Assembly: GCA_023414875.1 (NCBI GenBank)
Contig: JAEZMV010000016.1
Span: 124,001-188,000 of the forward strand
Reading direction: 5' to 3'
DNA from: Bacillota bacterium
GTDB lineage: Bacteria; Bacillota; Clostridia; Lachnospirales; Lachnospiraceae
DNA length: 64,000 nucleotides
Of the stretch, positions 9,522 to 18,600 are shown piece by piece. The notes under the pieces were generated by a model. That model made no database searches and was not told the origin of the DNA. It saw only the letters and a program-made list of their open reading frames with translations. The position numbers and the translations under genes were made by a program. Numbering within the stretch: the first letter of the stretch is position 1; every line of letters begins with the position of its first letter.

Positions 9522-9833
9522 TTAGAACTGCAGGTTCATGATCTCTTTATATGCATCTAAAACATGATTACGTATTGCCACTGTATACTGAAGTGACAAA
9601 CTCGCTTTTTGCTGAGCTATCAATAAATCATGGGTACTGTCGGTTATACCGAGTGCATAAGCTGTTTCCGCCTCTTCTGCCGCATTCGTGTAACCATTGG
9701 TTTCGTTAACCATGTTAACAGCTGCTTGGAATAAATCTTCAAAGGTCGCATTCCGGTTTTCCTTCTTACCTAAAACAGATGGTCCACTTAAATTATTTAA
9801 TTCATTTAAACTACTGATGGAAGATATGTTCAT
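9522..9833 (-). CDS. fliE: Flagellar hook-basal body protein FliE
   Basis: FliE joins the MS ring to the proximal rod. This 103-residue protein shows the family pattern: a polar N-terminus, then FEDLFQAAVNMVNETN and a C-terminal helix LSLQYTVAIRNHVLDAYKEIMNLQF that matches the FliE signature. It lies 16 bases after flgC and 51 bases before fliF, the standard clostridial order flgB-flgC-fliE-fliF. Confidence 0.95.
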   Translation of the reverse strand: MNISSISSLNELNNLSGPSVLGKKENRNATFEDLFQAAVNMVNETNGYTNAAEEAETAYALGITDSTHDLLIAQQKASLSLQYTVAIRNHVLDAYKEIMNLQF

Positions 9834-9849
9834 TGATTACCTCCGTATT

Positions 9850-10287
9850 TTATCTGCCAACCTCAAGGCCCTTAAGAGCCATGTTCTTGGTCGCATTAAA
9901 TGCTGTAACATTTGCCTCATAGGATCTGGATGCATCAATCATGTCTGTCATTTCCTGAACAATATTTACATTAGGATAAGTTACATATCCGTCCTCATCA
10001 GCATCTGGATTAGAAGGTTCATAAACCTTACGCATTTCTGAGGAAGTATCCTCAATAATCTCGGTTACCTTAACACCGTTACCTGAGGTTCCCCCTGTTT
10101 TCATCAGAATATCTCCAAAAGGTGTGACATCCTTTTCTTCAAAGATAACTGATTTTCTTCTATACACATTTCCGTTCTCATCACGGGTTGTATTAACATT
10201 CGCTATATTCTGTGATATAATATCCAATCTGAGTCTCTGAGCGGTCATACCGCTAGCACTGACGTTCATTCCGTTCATCGCCGACAT
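9850..10287 (-). CDS. flgC: Flagellar basal-body rod protein FlgC
   Basis: FlgC is a proximal rod subunit. The 145-residue protein has the N-terminal rod signature (SASGMTAQRLRLDIISQNIANVNT pattern) and the C-terminal rod helix ending in SYEANVTAFNATKNMALKGLEVGR. An AT-rich ribosome site (AGGAGGAA) precedes the ATG. It is separated from flgB by an unusually long 266-base gap. Confidence 0.96.
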   Translation of the reverse strand: MSAMNGMNVSASGMTAQRLRLDIISQNIANVNTTRDENGNVYRRKSVIFEEKDVTPFGDILMKTGGTSGNGVKVTEIIEDTSSEMRKVYEPSNPDADEDGYVTYPNVNIVQEMTDMIDASRSYEANVTAFNATKNMALKGLEVGR

Positions 10288-10553
10288 ATTTATTCCTCCT
10301 ATATCACTTACTTATCTCTAGTTCCTGTACTTTTCTATTTTTGCAAGCTAGACGATTCTTCGTTTCACTTGTTTAACATCCATGTTATTTGAGTAATCCT
10401 CTTTATTAGTATTCAAATGTTATCCTTACTTGCTCTCTAACTGTTAAAATCATGTCCGTTTTCATGTTCGATTTGTTTCATTGATAATATTCCTGAAAGT
10501 CTTATCATAGCCAATGCTGTCTGTAGATCAGCTTATCGTGTGTTTTGGTTCAG
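10288..10553 (-). other. Unusually long flgB-flgC spacer
   Basis: flgB and flgC are usually only a few bases apart, but here 266 bases separate them. No reading frame longer than about two dozen codons with a ribosome site is visible on the minus strand, and I see no strong terminator. The region could hold an internal promoter, an RNA element, or decayed sequence. I cannot assign it. Confidence 0.5.
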
Positions 10554-10943
10554 TTATCTGGCATTTAGAACTGTTTTTATCCTGCTAAATTCCTGAGTCA
10601 TAGAGTCCAATAACGCATAATAACGGATTTGGTTTTCTGCCAGATTAGCTGATTCTGTATCAATATCTACATTATTACCGTCAAGGCGGTAGCTAAGGGA
10701 TGCATTATCTGTATACACAGAAGCCTCCAGCTTGTCCAGATCAGCATTCCCTACCCGTTCATCCAAGGAGTTGTCACCAATCAGCACTGATCTTAGATAT
10801 GTTTCAAACTGCACGTCCTTTCTCTTATATCCGGGTGTACTCACATTCGCGATATTGTTCGTAATAACTTCATTTCTCTTCCAGCTTGCATCTGCTGCTT
10901 TGTCTAGTACGTTGATGTAGTTAAAAGCGTTAGAACCTATCAT
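10554..10943 (-). CDS. flgB: Flagellar basal-body rod protein FlgB
   Basis: FlgB is the most proximal rod subunit and the first gene of this flagellar operon. The 129-residue protein has the rod signature RNEVITNNIANVSTPGYKRKDV near its start and a C-terminal helix (ENQIRYYALLDSMTQEFSRI). The start at 10943 follows GGAGTG; an in-frame ATG 18 bases upstream overlaps this ribosome site. A promoter candidate lies 28-55 bases upstream. Confidence 0.95.
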   Translation of the reverse strand: MIGSNAFNYINVLDKAADASWKRNEVITNNIANVSTPGYKRKDVQFETYLRSVLIGDNSLDERVGNADLDKLEASVYTDNASLSYRLDGNNVDIDTESANLAENQIRYYALLDSMTQEFSRIKTVLNAR

Positions 10944-10970
10944 TTCTACACTCCTTTCCATATATAATTC

Positions 10971-10998
10971 ATTATAATTAATATTTTTAAAAACACAA
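10971..10998 (-). promoter_or_regulatory. Candidate sigma-A promoter of the flagellar operon
   Basis: On the minus strand TTGTGT (10993-10998) and TATAAT (10971-10976) are 16 bases apart, 28 bases upstream of the flgB start codon. The whole codY-flgB gap (10944-11297) holds this promoter, an inverted repeat just upstream and the codY terminator. I saw no clear sigma-D (TAAA...GCCGATAT) promoter and no recognisable c-di-GMP riboswitch. Confidence 0.5.
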
Positions 10999-11012
10999 GA
11001 TATATTTGAAAA

Positions 11013-11032
11013 TCTAGTAGAATAATACTAGA
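11013..11032. promoter_or_regulatory. Perfect inverted repeat upstream of the flgB promoter
   Basis: TCTAGTA and TACTAGA form perfect 7-base arms around a 6-base spacer, 14 bases upstream of the candidate -35 box. The spacing suits a dimeric DNA-binding regulator on one face of the helix. It does not match the CodY box (AATTTTCWGAAAATT). The binding protein is unknown. Confidence 0.4.
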
Positions 11033-11164
11033 ACTTGTATAATTTTGTAGTATGATTGAATTTATGGCTGACACCTAAAGGCAATTCCCCTCAAAAATTA
11101 TCATATGCTGTAAAAATATATAATATGGAAAATCTTGTAATTATTTCTATGCCAGAAATATGTA

Positions 11165-11206
11165 AATAAAAAAGGATTTACAGGAATTACTTCCCACAAA
11201 TCCTTT
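11165..11206 (-). terminator. Intrinsic terminator after codY
   Basis: On the minus strand a 16-base-pair stem (three G-U pairs, arms 11171-11186 and 11191-11206) closes a 4-base loop and is followed by a T-rich tract. It lies about 90 bases beyond the codY stop and separates codY from the flagellar operon. Confidence 0.85.
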
Positions 11207-11297
11207 CGCACTTTCAAACATGATGTCGCTTCGTGGTATGATATACTATACCTGAAAGAAGTTCAAAATGAATTACCAGCAGATTTTATTTTTAAGT

Positions 11298-12074
11298 TCA
11301 CATATTCTTACTCATATTCTTCAACTCATCAAAAACCACATCATTCAAGACTCTGATGTAGGTTCCCTTCATACCGGAGGATCGTGATTCGATTACTCCT
11401 GCACTTTCAAATTTTCTTAAGGCATTAACGATTACCGATCTGGTGATTCCAACACGGTCAGCAATTTTACTCGCTACTAAAATACCTTCATTCCCTTTCA
11501 ATTCTTCAAAGATATGTGTTATTGCTTCCAGCTCTGAAAAGGATAATGTACTGATCGCGGATTTTACAATCTGAACTTTTCTGTTTTCTTCCGCACTTTC
11601 TTCATTCACGGAACGCATCATCTCAAGTCCGACTACGGTTGTTCCGTACTCACTTAAAATGATATCATCCAGAGTATACTGAGGACCGTTCTTATACAGG
11701 AATAGAGTACCAAGTCTTTCTCCTGCAATATCTATCGGAGTAATGATAGCCTGATAGGTATCAACATTATCGAATTCAAATCCAAGTGTTCGTAAATTCA
11801 CATTCTCCTTGGTCGATAAAATGTTTAAGAGTCTTTCATTCAATAAGCCGTCTATATGTCTTCCTACTGCATCCTTAATCAGTTCCTTAATTTCAATAAT
11901 ATCATTGCGGTTCTTGACACCAAGCACCTTACCTTTACGGCTGATAACCAAAACATTAGATGTAAGTATTTCACTCAGGACCACACAGATGTCATTAAAC
12001 ACTACTTTATGCGAATTGTTATTATGCAGAAGATTATTGATTTTTCTTGTTTTATCCAATAACTGTACACTCAT
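11298..12074 (-). CDS. codY: GTP/branched-chain amino acid-sensing repressor CodY
   Basis: CodY represses nutrient-acquisition and stationary-phase genes when GTP and isoleucine/valine are plentiful. The 258-residue length is normal. An N-terminal GAF sensor domain (about residues 1-155) is followed by a winged helix with ASKIADRVGITRSVIVNALR at 201-220, the highly conserved CodY recognition region. The codY-flgB adjacency is common in clostridia, where CodY can influence motility. A strong terminator follows the gene, so the flagellar operon is not simply its continuation. Confidence 0.97.
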   Translation of the reverse strand: MSVQLLDKTRKINNLLHNNNSHKVVFNDICVVLSEILTSNVLVISRKGKVLGVKNRNDIIEIKELIKDAVGRHIDGLLNERLLNILSTKENVNLRTLGFEFDNVDTYQAIITPIDIAGERLGTLFLYKNGPQYTLDDIILSEYGTTVVGLEMMRSVNEESAEENRKVQIVKSAISTLSFSELEAITHIFEELKGNEGILVASKIADRVGITRSVIVNALRKFESAGVIESRSSGMKGTYIRVLNDVVFDELKNMSKNM

Positions 12075-12158
12075 TAAATAGATCCTCCCAGCTTTCTTTG
12101 TTCCCCCTCAGGCTTCCAAAAACTATGTTGAACACTATAATATGTCTTATTGGAAGAA

Positions 12159-12195
12159 GGCAATACAATTAGAAATTATTACTAATTGTATTACC
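12159..12195. other. 11-bp hairpin between topA and codY
   Basis: AATACAATTAG and CTAATTGTATT form a perfect 11-base stem around a 9-base loop, extended by GG/CC after one mismatch. On the minus strand it is followed by a weak pyrimidine run; on the plus strand by TTTT. It may be the topA terminator or a codY leader element. A loose promoter (TTGCCT, then TATTATAG) overlaps its distal arm. Confidence 0.45.
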
Positions 12196-12323
12196 TTTTC
12201 AATTTTATCATATATTATTCCTAAAAACAATAGCCTTTTCATTGTTTTGACACACATTATGAACAATTTTTATCTATTCAAGACCAATTTTCAATATTTT
12301 CAAAAAAAATACACACAATCAAA

Positions 12324-14381
12324 CTATCTTATATTGCTTACAACATAACCACATTTATCATTTTCACAAACCAGTTTATTACCCTTTTCCACCAGAACAC
12401 CGCTGCATTTTTCACATCTGATATTTGAGGGTTTCTGCCAGGTCATAAACTCACATTCTGGGTTATTCACACAACCATAATATCTTCTGCCCTTTTTCGT
12501 CTTGCGGACTACAATGTCGCTATTACAAAGCGGACAAGTAACTCCGGTTTTCTCGAGATAAGGTTTTGTATTTTTACATTCAGGAAATCCGGGACATGCC
12601 AGGAATTTACCATGGGGTCCATACTTCACCACCATATTTCTGCCACATAGGTCGCAGACCTCCTCAGAAACCTCATCTTCAATCTGTATTTTATCAAGTT
12701 CGGAATGAGCATTATTCACTGCCTCTTCTAAATCCGGATAAAAATTACTTACTACTGTTTTCCAAGGAACAGTTCCGTCCTCAACACAATCCAGTAACGA
12801 TTCCAAGTTTGCCGTAAAATTCACATCCACGATACTAGAGAAGGCGCATTTCATAATACTATTCACCGCTTCACCAAGCTCTGTTACATATAGATTCTTA
12901 TTTTCTTTAGCCACATAACGTCTGGCGATAATTGTTGTAATAGTAGGTGAGTAAGTACTGGGTCTGCCGATACCTAACTCTTCCAGTGTTTTAACAAGGG
13001 AGGCTTCGGTATAATGAGCGGGAGGCTGTGTAAAGTGCTGGCTCTTATTCAGCTGTAACAGATTTAAACGATCTCCCTCTTGCAAGCTCTCAAAAGCAAC
13101 TCCGTTTTCTTCCTCCTCTTCTTCCGGTGTATATACACTCATGAAGCCTTCAAATACTAGTTTTGAAGTGGAGGTTGTGAAACGTAATCCATTTCCGTCT
13201 ATTTTAATCGTTGTTGTCTCATATTTTGCGGGCTGCATCCTGCTGGCAACGAATCTCTTCCATATTAATTGGTAAAGACGATATTGATCCCTGCTTAAGG
13301 ATTCCTTTATCTCATTCGGTGAAAACTCCACATAGGTAGGGCGTATTGCTTCATGCGCATCCTGTATCTTCTTGCCGGTACGTCCCTGATTCTCTTCCTG
13401 TGCAACAAAAGCCTCTCCATAGGTGTCCTTAATATATTGCTTTAAAGAAGCATCAGCCTCATCACTGATACGGATGGAATCAGTACGAAGATAGGTGATT
13501 AAACCTACCGTTCCATGCCCTTTAATATCAACACCCTCGTATAGCTGTTGAGCAAGCTGCATCGTTTTTTGGGTGGAATAATTCAAGGTTTTTGCAGCTT
13601 CCTGCTGTAAGGTACTTGTTGTAAACGGAAGCGGAGCTTTGCGGATGCGTTCATTCTTTTTAATTTCTTTTACCACAAATGAAGCATTTTCCAACTGATC
13701 TAATATCTCATTCATCTCAGCTTCGGTACGGATTTCTTTCTTGGAACCGCTGAATTTGGCAACCAAAGGTTTTTTCTTACCTTTCATATCAAACTCTGCA
13801 TCCAAATTCCAATACTCCTCAGGAACAAAAGCATTTATTTCATCTTCTCTGTCGCAGATTATGCGGAGTGCAACGGACTGAACTCTTCCGGCACTTAATC
13901 CCCTCTTTACCTTCGCCCAGAGAAGCGGACTGATACGGTAACCCACCATACGATCCAGCATTCTTCTTGCCTGCTGTGCATTCACAAGATCCATATCAAT
14001 ATCCCTTGCTTGTTTAATTGAGGATTTCACGGCGTTTTTCGTGATTTCATTGAAGGTAATTCGGCTCGAGTCCTTCTCCTCTAGTTTTAAGGTTTGAGAA
14101 AGATGCCAGGATATCGCCTCTCCCTCACGGTCAGGGTCAGTCGCGAGATATACTTTATCAGCTTTCTTTACTTCTTTGCGGAGTTTTGCGAGAAGATCGC
14201 CTTTACCTCGAATTGTAATATATTTTGGTTCAAAATTATGATCAATATCGATACCTAATTGGCTCTTTGGTAAATCTCTTACATGTCCATTGGAGGCAAG
14301 AACTTCATAATTAGTTCCCAGAAATTTCTTAATCGTTTTTGCTTTTGCCGGAGATTCAACGATAACAAGATATCTTGGCAT
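12324..14381 (-). CDS. topA: DNA topoisomerase I
   Basis: Type IA topoisomerase, which relaxes negative supercoils behind RNA polymerase. At 685 residues it has an N-terminal Toprim domain (E9; DPDREGE at 82-88) and the catalytic tyrosine in LITYLRTDS (Y297). Three C-terminal four-cysteine zinc fingers start at CDLCGRNMVV, CPLCNSDIVV and CEKCSGVLVE. The third finger is the shortest but keeps its cysteines. It lies 57 bases downstream of dprA, the usual Firmicutes dprA-topA-codY order. Confidence 0.98.
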   Translation of the reverse strand: MPRYLVIVESPAKAKTIKKFLGTNYEVLASNGHVRDLPKSQLGIDIDHNFEPKYITIRGKGDLLAKLRKEVKKADKVYLATDPDREGEAISWHLSQTLKLEEKDSSRITFNEITKNAVKSSIKQARDIDMDLVNAQQARRMLDRMVGYRISPLLWAKVKRGLSAGRVQSVALRIICDREDEINAFVPEEYWNLDAEFDMKGKKKPLVAKFSGSKKEIRTEAEMNEILDQLENASFVVKEIKKNERIRKAPLPFTTSTLQQEAAKTLNYSTQKTMQLAQQLYEGVDIKGHGTVGLITYLRTDSIRISDEADASLKQYIKDTYGEAFVAQEENQGRTGKKIQDAHEAIRPTYVEFSPNEIKESLSRDQYRLYQLIWKRFVASRMQPAKYETTTIKIDGNGLRFTTSTSKLVFEGFMSVYTPEEEEEENGVAFESLQEGDRLNLLQLNKSQHFTQPPAHYTEASLVKTLEELGIGRPSTYSPTITTIIARRYVAKENKNLYVTELGEAVNSIMKCAFSSIVDVNFTANLESLLDCVEDGTVPWKTVVSNFYPDLEEAVNNAHSELDKIQIEDEVSEEVCDLCGRNMVVKYGPHGKFLACPGFPECKNTKPYLEKTGVTCPLCNSDIVVRKTKKGRRYYGCVNNPECEFMTWQKPSNIRCEKCSGVLVEKGNKLVCENDKCGYVVSNIR

Positions 14382-14438
14382 ATTGATGTTCCCTCATTTC
14401 TATGTGTAGATAATTCGCTGTACGGATGGTAATAAATG

Positions 14439-15551
14439 TCAGTCCTGCGCTACATAATAATTTTTCATTGTCTGTTTGATAAAGCCTCGAAGCTCAAGAA
14501 GGAGCAACTGCTCCATCAGTAAATCCATTGAAAGCCCTGTTTTTACGGCTATTTCTTCGATGTGTATTGGCTCTAAGCTTAAACAAGCATACACTATTTT
14601 ACCATTCGTTTCAAGAAGTTTATTGTTTTTTTTCAATTCGTCCATAGTTTGTTCATAATTTGGTATCAAATCCTCCAGAATATCCTTAGGAGATGTAACT
14701 AATTTTGCCCCCATTTTTATTAAATTATTACAGCCTTCACTGGCTCGGTCGGTTGCCCTACCCGGAAGGGCATAAATATTCTTACCCTGTTCAAGTCCCA
14801 TATCAACGGTAATGAGAGATCCGCTCTTCTGTTTTGCTTCTATCACAAGAATCCCATCCGATAAACCGCTAATAATTCGATTTCGCATCGGAAAGTTACC
14901 GGCAATTGGCTGTACTCCGGGAGCATATTCAGACAATAAGCCGCCTTCCTTGTGCATTTCCATATAAAGATTAATATTTTCTTTCGGATAGCAGATATCA
15001 ATACCACAGCCTAAAACTCCGTAGGTAATACCACCGGAGATTAAGGCTCCTTCATGTGCATAAGCATCTATTCCTCTTGCCAGGCCACTGATTACAGCAA
15101 TTCCCTCCTTGGCTACTGCCGCTGCAAGGTACTTTGCCATCTCCTTCCCGTAAGGTGAGCATTCTCTAGCACCGACTACTGCCAGAAGCTTATCTCCATC
15201 CTTTGGTAGCCTTCCTCTCACATAAAGGGCAAACGGAGCATCATAGATAAATCGAAGCTTATTCGGATAGCGCTCATCCTCCCTTGAAACAAAGTATATG
15301 CCACTTTTCTTTAGTTTAGCATAATTCGTTTGTATTTTTGAGGTATCCTTACTCATGCAGATGGAATCGACTTCAGCCATGGTAAATCGTATTCCGGAGG
15401 CAGTGCAGTCCTGCATAAATTGTTCAAGCTCGATTCTGGTAGCGCGAAATACACCCTCTGCACTTCCGAATACCTGTAACAACAGTTCAATTCTTTTAAT
15501 TCCGATATTACTTATGTTATCCAGCCAGTAATTATACTCTTCCTTTGTCAT
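14439..15551 (-). CDS. dprA: DNA processing protein DprA
   Basis: DprA loads RecA onto incoming single-stranded DNA during transformation. This 370-residue protein has an N-terminal helical/SAM-like region, the central Rossmann DprA domain with VVGARECSPYGKEMAKYLA and SGLARGIDAYAHEGAL, and a C-terminal winged-helix-like part. The frame stays open 249 bases further upstream into the preceding gene, but only the ATG at 15551 has a ribosome site (AAGGAG, 8 bases). Its usual neighbour comM is 11 kb away, across the accessory operon. Confidence 0.95.
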   Translation of the reverse strand: MTKEEYNYWLDNISNIGIKRIELLLQVFGSAEGVFRATRIELEQFMQDCTASGIRFTMAEVDSICMSKDTSKIQTNYAKLKKSGIYFVSREDERYPNKLRFIYDAPFALYVRGRLPKDGDKLLAVVGARECSPYGKEMAKYLAAAVAKEGIAVISGLARGIDAYAHEGALISGGITYGVLGCGIDICYPKENINLYMEMHKEGGLLSEYAPGVQPIAGNFPMRNRIISGLSDGILVIEAKQKSGSLITVDMGLEQGKNIYALPGRATDRASEGCNNLIKMGAKLVTSPKDILEDLIPNYEQTMDELKKNNKLLETNGKIVYACLSLEPIHIEEIAVKTGLSMDLLMEQLLLLELRGFIKQTMKNYYVAQD

Positions 15552-15600
15552 ACTATTTACTCCTTTGTCATGTGTGATTAATTTAGAATTAAAACTTTTT

Positions 15601-18600
15601 TTAGTAAATTGCACCTGTCCCATAGTCATCCGACATTTTCGTATTACTATAGTAAATGATACAATCACCTGCAAAGAAACTAAACATCGGGCCCTTATGG
15701 CTTGATTTACTAGTTGCTGCCCCTTCCAATAACCACATACTACAATTATCATTTTTTTTATAATTCGTGGCATTAATATAGCTAAGTCTACGACTTCCAT
15801 TCTCCCCGACCGTTTCTATTGTAAAATTAACAATAATATATCCGTCCTTCAGCCAGAATTTCTCGTTGTAATCAACTCCGTGCTTATCTGCATAATCCAT
15901 CACGTCAAACCCTTTTTCAACAACATGAACCTCATTAGGGATATAGTATTGGCCATACCACCTTTGCATACGCTCTAGGATATCACCCTGGCTTATACCA
16001 TTAGCTGTGACATCTATATAAGAATCATAAGATTTCACTTTTAATAAATACTCATTATTCACATAGGTTCGGAATGCCCAGTTTAATCGAATTTCCGAGA
16101 AATGAAACATGGGTGAATATTTAGTAGAAAATTGCCTATATGGAATACCTCGAAGGGTTGCTGTCTGTTTGAGCTCGCCTTTTGGAATACCAAGGTATAA
16201 ATCACCGATTTTTACATTCTTAATATTTGTCTGATCCAACCCCGATCCAACCTTCACAAGATAATGTGTTTTATTATTGATAGACTCTGTGTAATATAAA
16301 TCCACTGCAACCCGGTTCTTACCATTCTTATCCACAAAGTAGAAATTCGGTTTTATCGAAACCTTACATGAATCTGAAAACATATTTCCAATCGTATCCA
16401 GAGAAAACCGAAACATATAACCGGTTTTTAAAATCCCTTGGTTGCTATATTGCGGATGACTGCCATTCACCAAGGGGAACGTGTACTTACTATTCCTACC
16501 GGTATCTATTCCATATTGATTGCTCGTACCAATTGTATAGGTATAGGAACGACCACTGTTATATGCTGCAATACTTGTTCCGATAGGATATTTACTGCTG
16601 TCTTTCTTAAAATCTAAGGAATTAGGTACCCGAAACGTATTTTCCCATGTAGGATAATCTGTTATATCGTAAATAGTTAGTCCATAAACTCTTCCCGATA
16701 CTTCCACGTTAAGGGTATCCGTAGCCACATAGTTAATCAGCTGTGTATTCGCATAGATTTCAGTATTTGTCAAAAAAGGTGTTCCATTTACCGCTATTGT
16801 GCGGAAATTCACAGTATAGACTCCCTCATTTACCGTCATAGGTAAATAAAACCTTGGTGTGCTGCGATCAATCGTTATCCAGGTACCAGCCTTGATAAAA
16901 TCATCATCGGTGCTATCGTTATTATTTCCTGAGTCTATATATACATCGAAAGGAAACTTTACCTGGTTCTTAAGAAGACCATTTTCTGAAGCTATATATG
17001 AATTAATAGGATCTCTTAGTGACTTTGAAAAATCTCTGGTAAAATATCCTTGCTTACCGGTATGGAAGCCGATATTCGAAATATGTACGGTAAAATCAGA
17101 CAACGTTGGTTCCGGATCTAATACCAGCTGCACACATCCTTTTGTGGGATTAATTAGCTGGACAAATTTGTCATTGTCCGCTGCAATCGTTGGAATACAT
17201 ACAACTGGTGTGTGAATGACAACTTTATCTAATCCATCTATATTGTATTGTGGTCGATCCGGTTTATGAGACTTTACTTTAGCTAGCACTGTATACGTGA
17301 TTGTTCCGGTAGTCGGATATGTACCATTCAACTTTGTTGCTTCAATGATGTTACCCGGTTTATATAAAGCGTTATCATGAGTAGAAGCCTCGCATTGAGG
17401 AATAGCCGAGATGTTAATATCGGGAGCTTCTGTCTCTCTCACTTCGCTGCTTATTACCGTTCTACCATTGAAAGTGAGAGAATCGCTTTTTACTTTTGCC
17501 TTTCCAGTCAGCGCTAATGCAGCATTTTTTGCTTCCTCCGAAAAGCTTTCCATTGGAACAGCAGGCTTCCGTGTTTCTTGTCCCTGATCGGCTGTTATTG
17601 TTACCGCCTCTAATTTTATTCCATTTTCAACCTCATCCGGAGGAATGATATGATACTTTTTATCTTCTGAATGATATACACCGACGGTGGGAGGATTATA
17701 ATAAGTATAATTTGGATAAATGGTGATGGAACCACCGGGAAGTGCGTAATTATTGATGATCGCATTATCGATCTGATAGCATTCTAGATTTTCTATTTCC
17801 CAATAACCATAAGCCCTCGGTACCGTAATCGTCTGCCTCACCGTAACGGTCTCTGTAACCTTCTTTGAGCCTCCTGCCGAGTCAGGGGTTGCAGTATTCC
17901 ATTCCAAGATATAATCTTTCGAAACCTCTACCTCATAGTATTCAATTCCGACCCTTTTAACAAAACTATAACCAAGCAGATATTCCATGGCGGTAACATC
18001 GCCATATAAACTTTCTGTAGTAGGAACACCTTGCTTGGCGATAAACCTCTCCGCTCCCCTGACATCTGCTTTTAGATTGCCGGTTGTAACGACGGTAGTG
18101 AAATCCAGGGATGCTGAATCCGATTCCGGAACTTCAATCTCGGGTATCTCCGAAGTCGGTACTTCCGGAGTGACTGGCTTTGTCGTATAAATCATTGAGA
18201 AGATTGCTGTTGTTCCCTCTTTTGCAGCAGGCATTTTCTTTGAAATCGTACCTGATTTGACCGGCTCTGTGATGGTTTTTCCTTCAAGGTTGGAGTATGT
18301 CAGAAACCACTTAAAATTATACTTATATAAAGTATTATTTACCGTAATATCGGCTGTGTTCTTATATTCAACCGTTTTACCGCTTTCCGTTGCTATAGGA
18401 CCTTTTACAATGTCCTTGAGGAATTTATTCGTTTCATCTACGGCTTGGATTTTGTAGTTATAAGGCTCTTTCTGCTTTCCAAATACCATATATACCGTAA
18501 GGGTGGAATTGGGTTTTGCAACCGGTGCTTCAAAGGATACAGTTGACGATGTATATTTATCACTTTTCATAAGCTTTTCAGGAGATTTGTTGGTATATTC

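Noticed and set aside
11033..11160. Possible c-di-GMP riboswitch before the flagellar operon, as known in some clostridia
   Set aside because: The conserved GEMM core segments were not found by eye; a covariance search would settle it.
12285..12320. CodY-box-like sequence near the topA end
   Set aside because: The best 15-base match to AATTTTCWGAAAATT has about four mismatches and lies over 200 bases from codY.
15552..15800. Upstream extension of the dprA reading frame
   Set aside because: It lies inside the end of the 1278-residue gene in another frame, and a good ribosome site supports the start at 15551.
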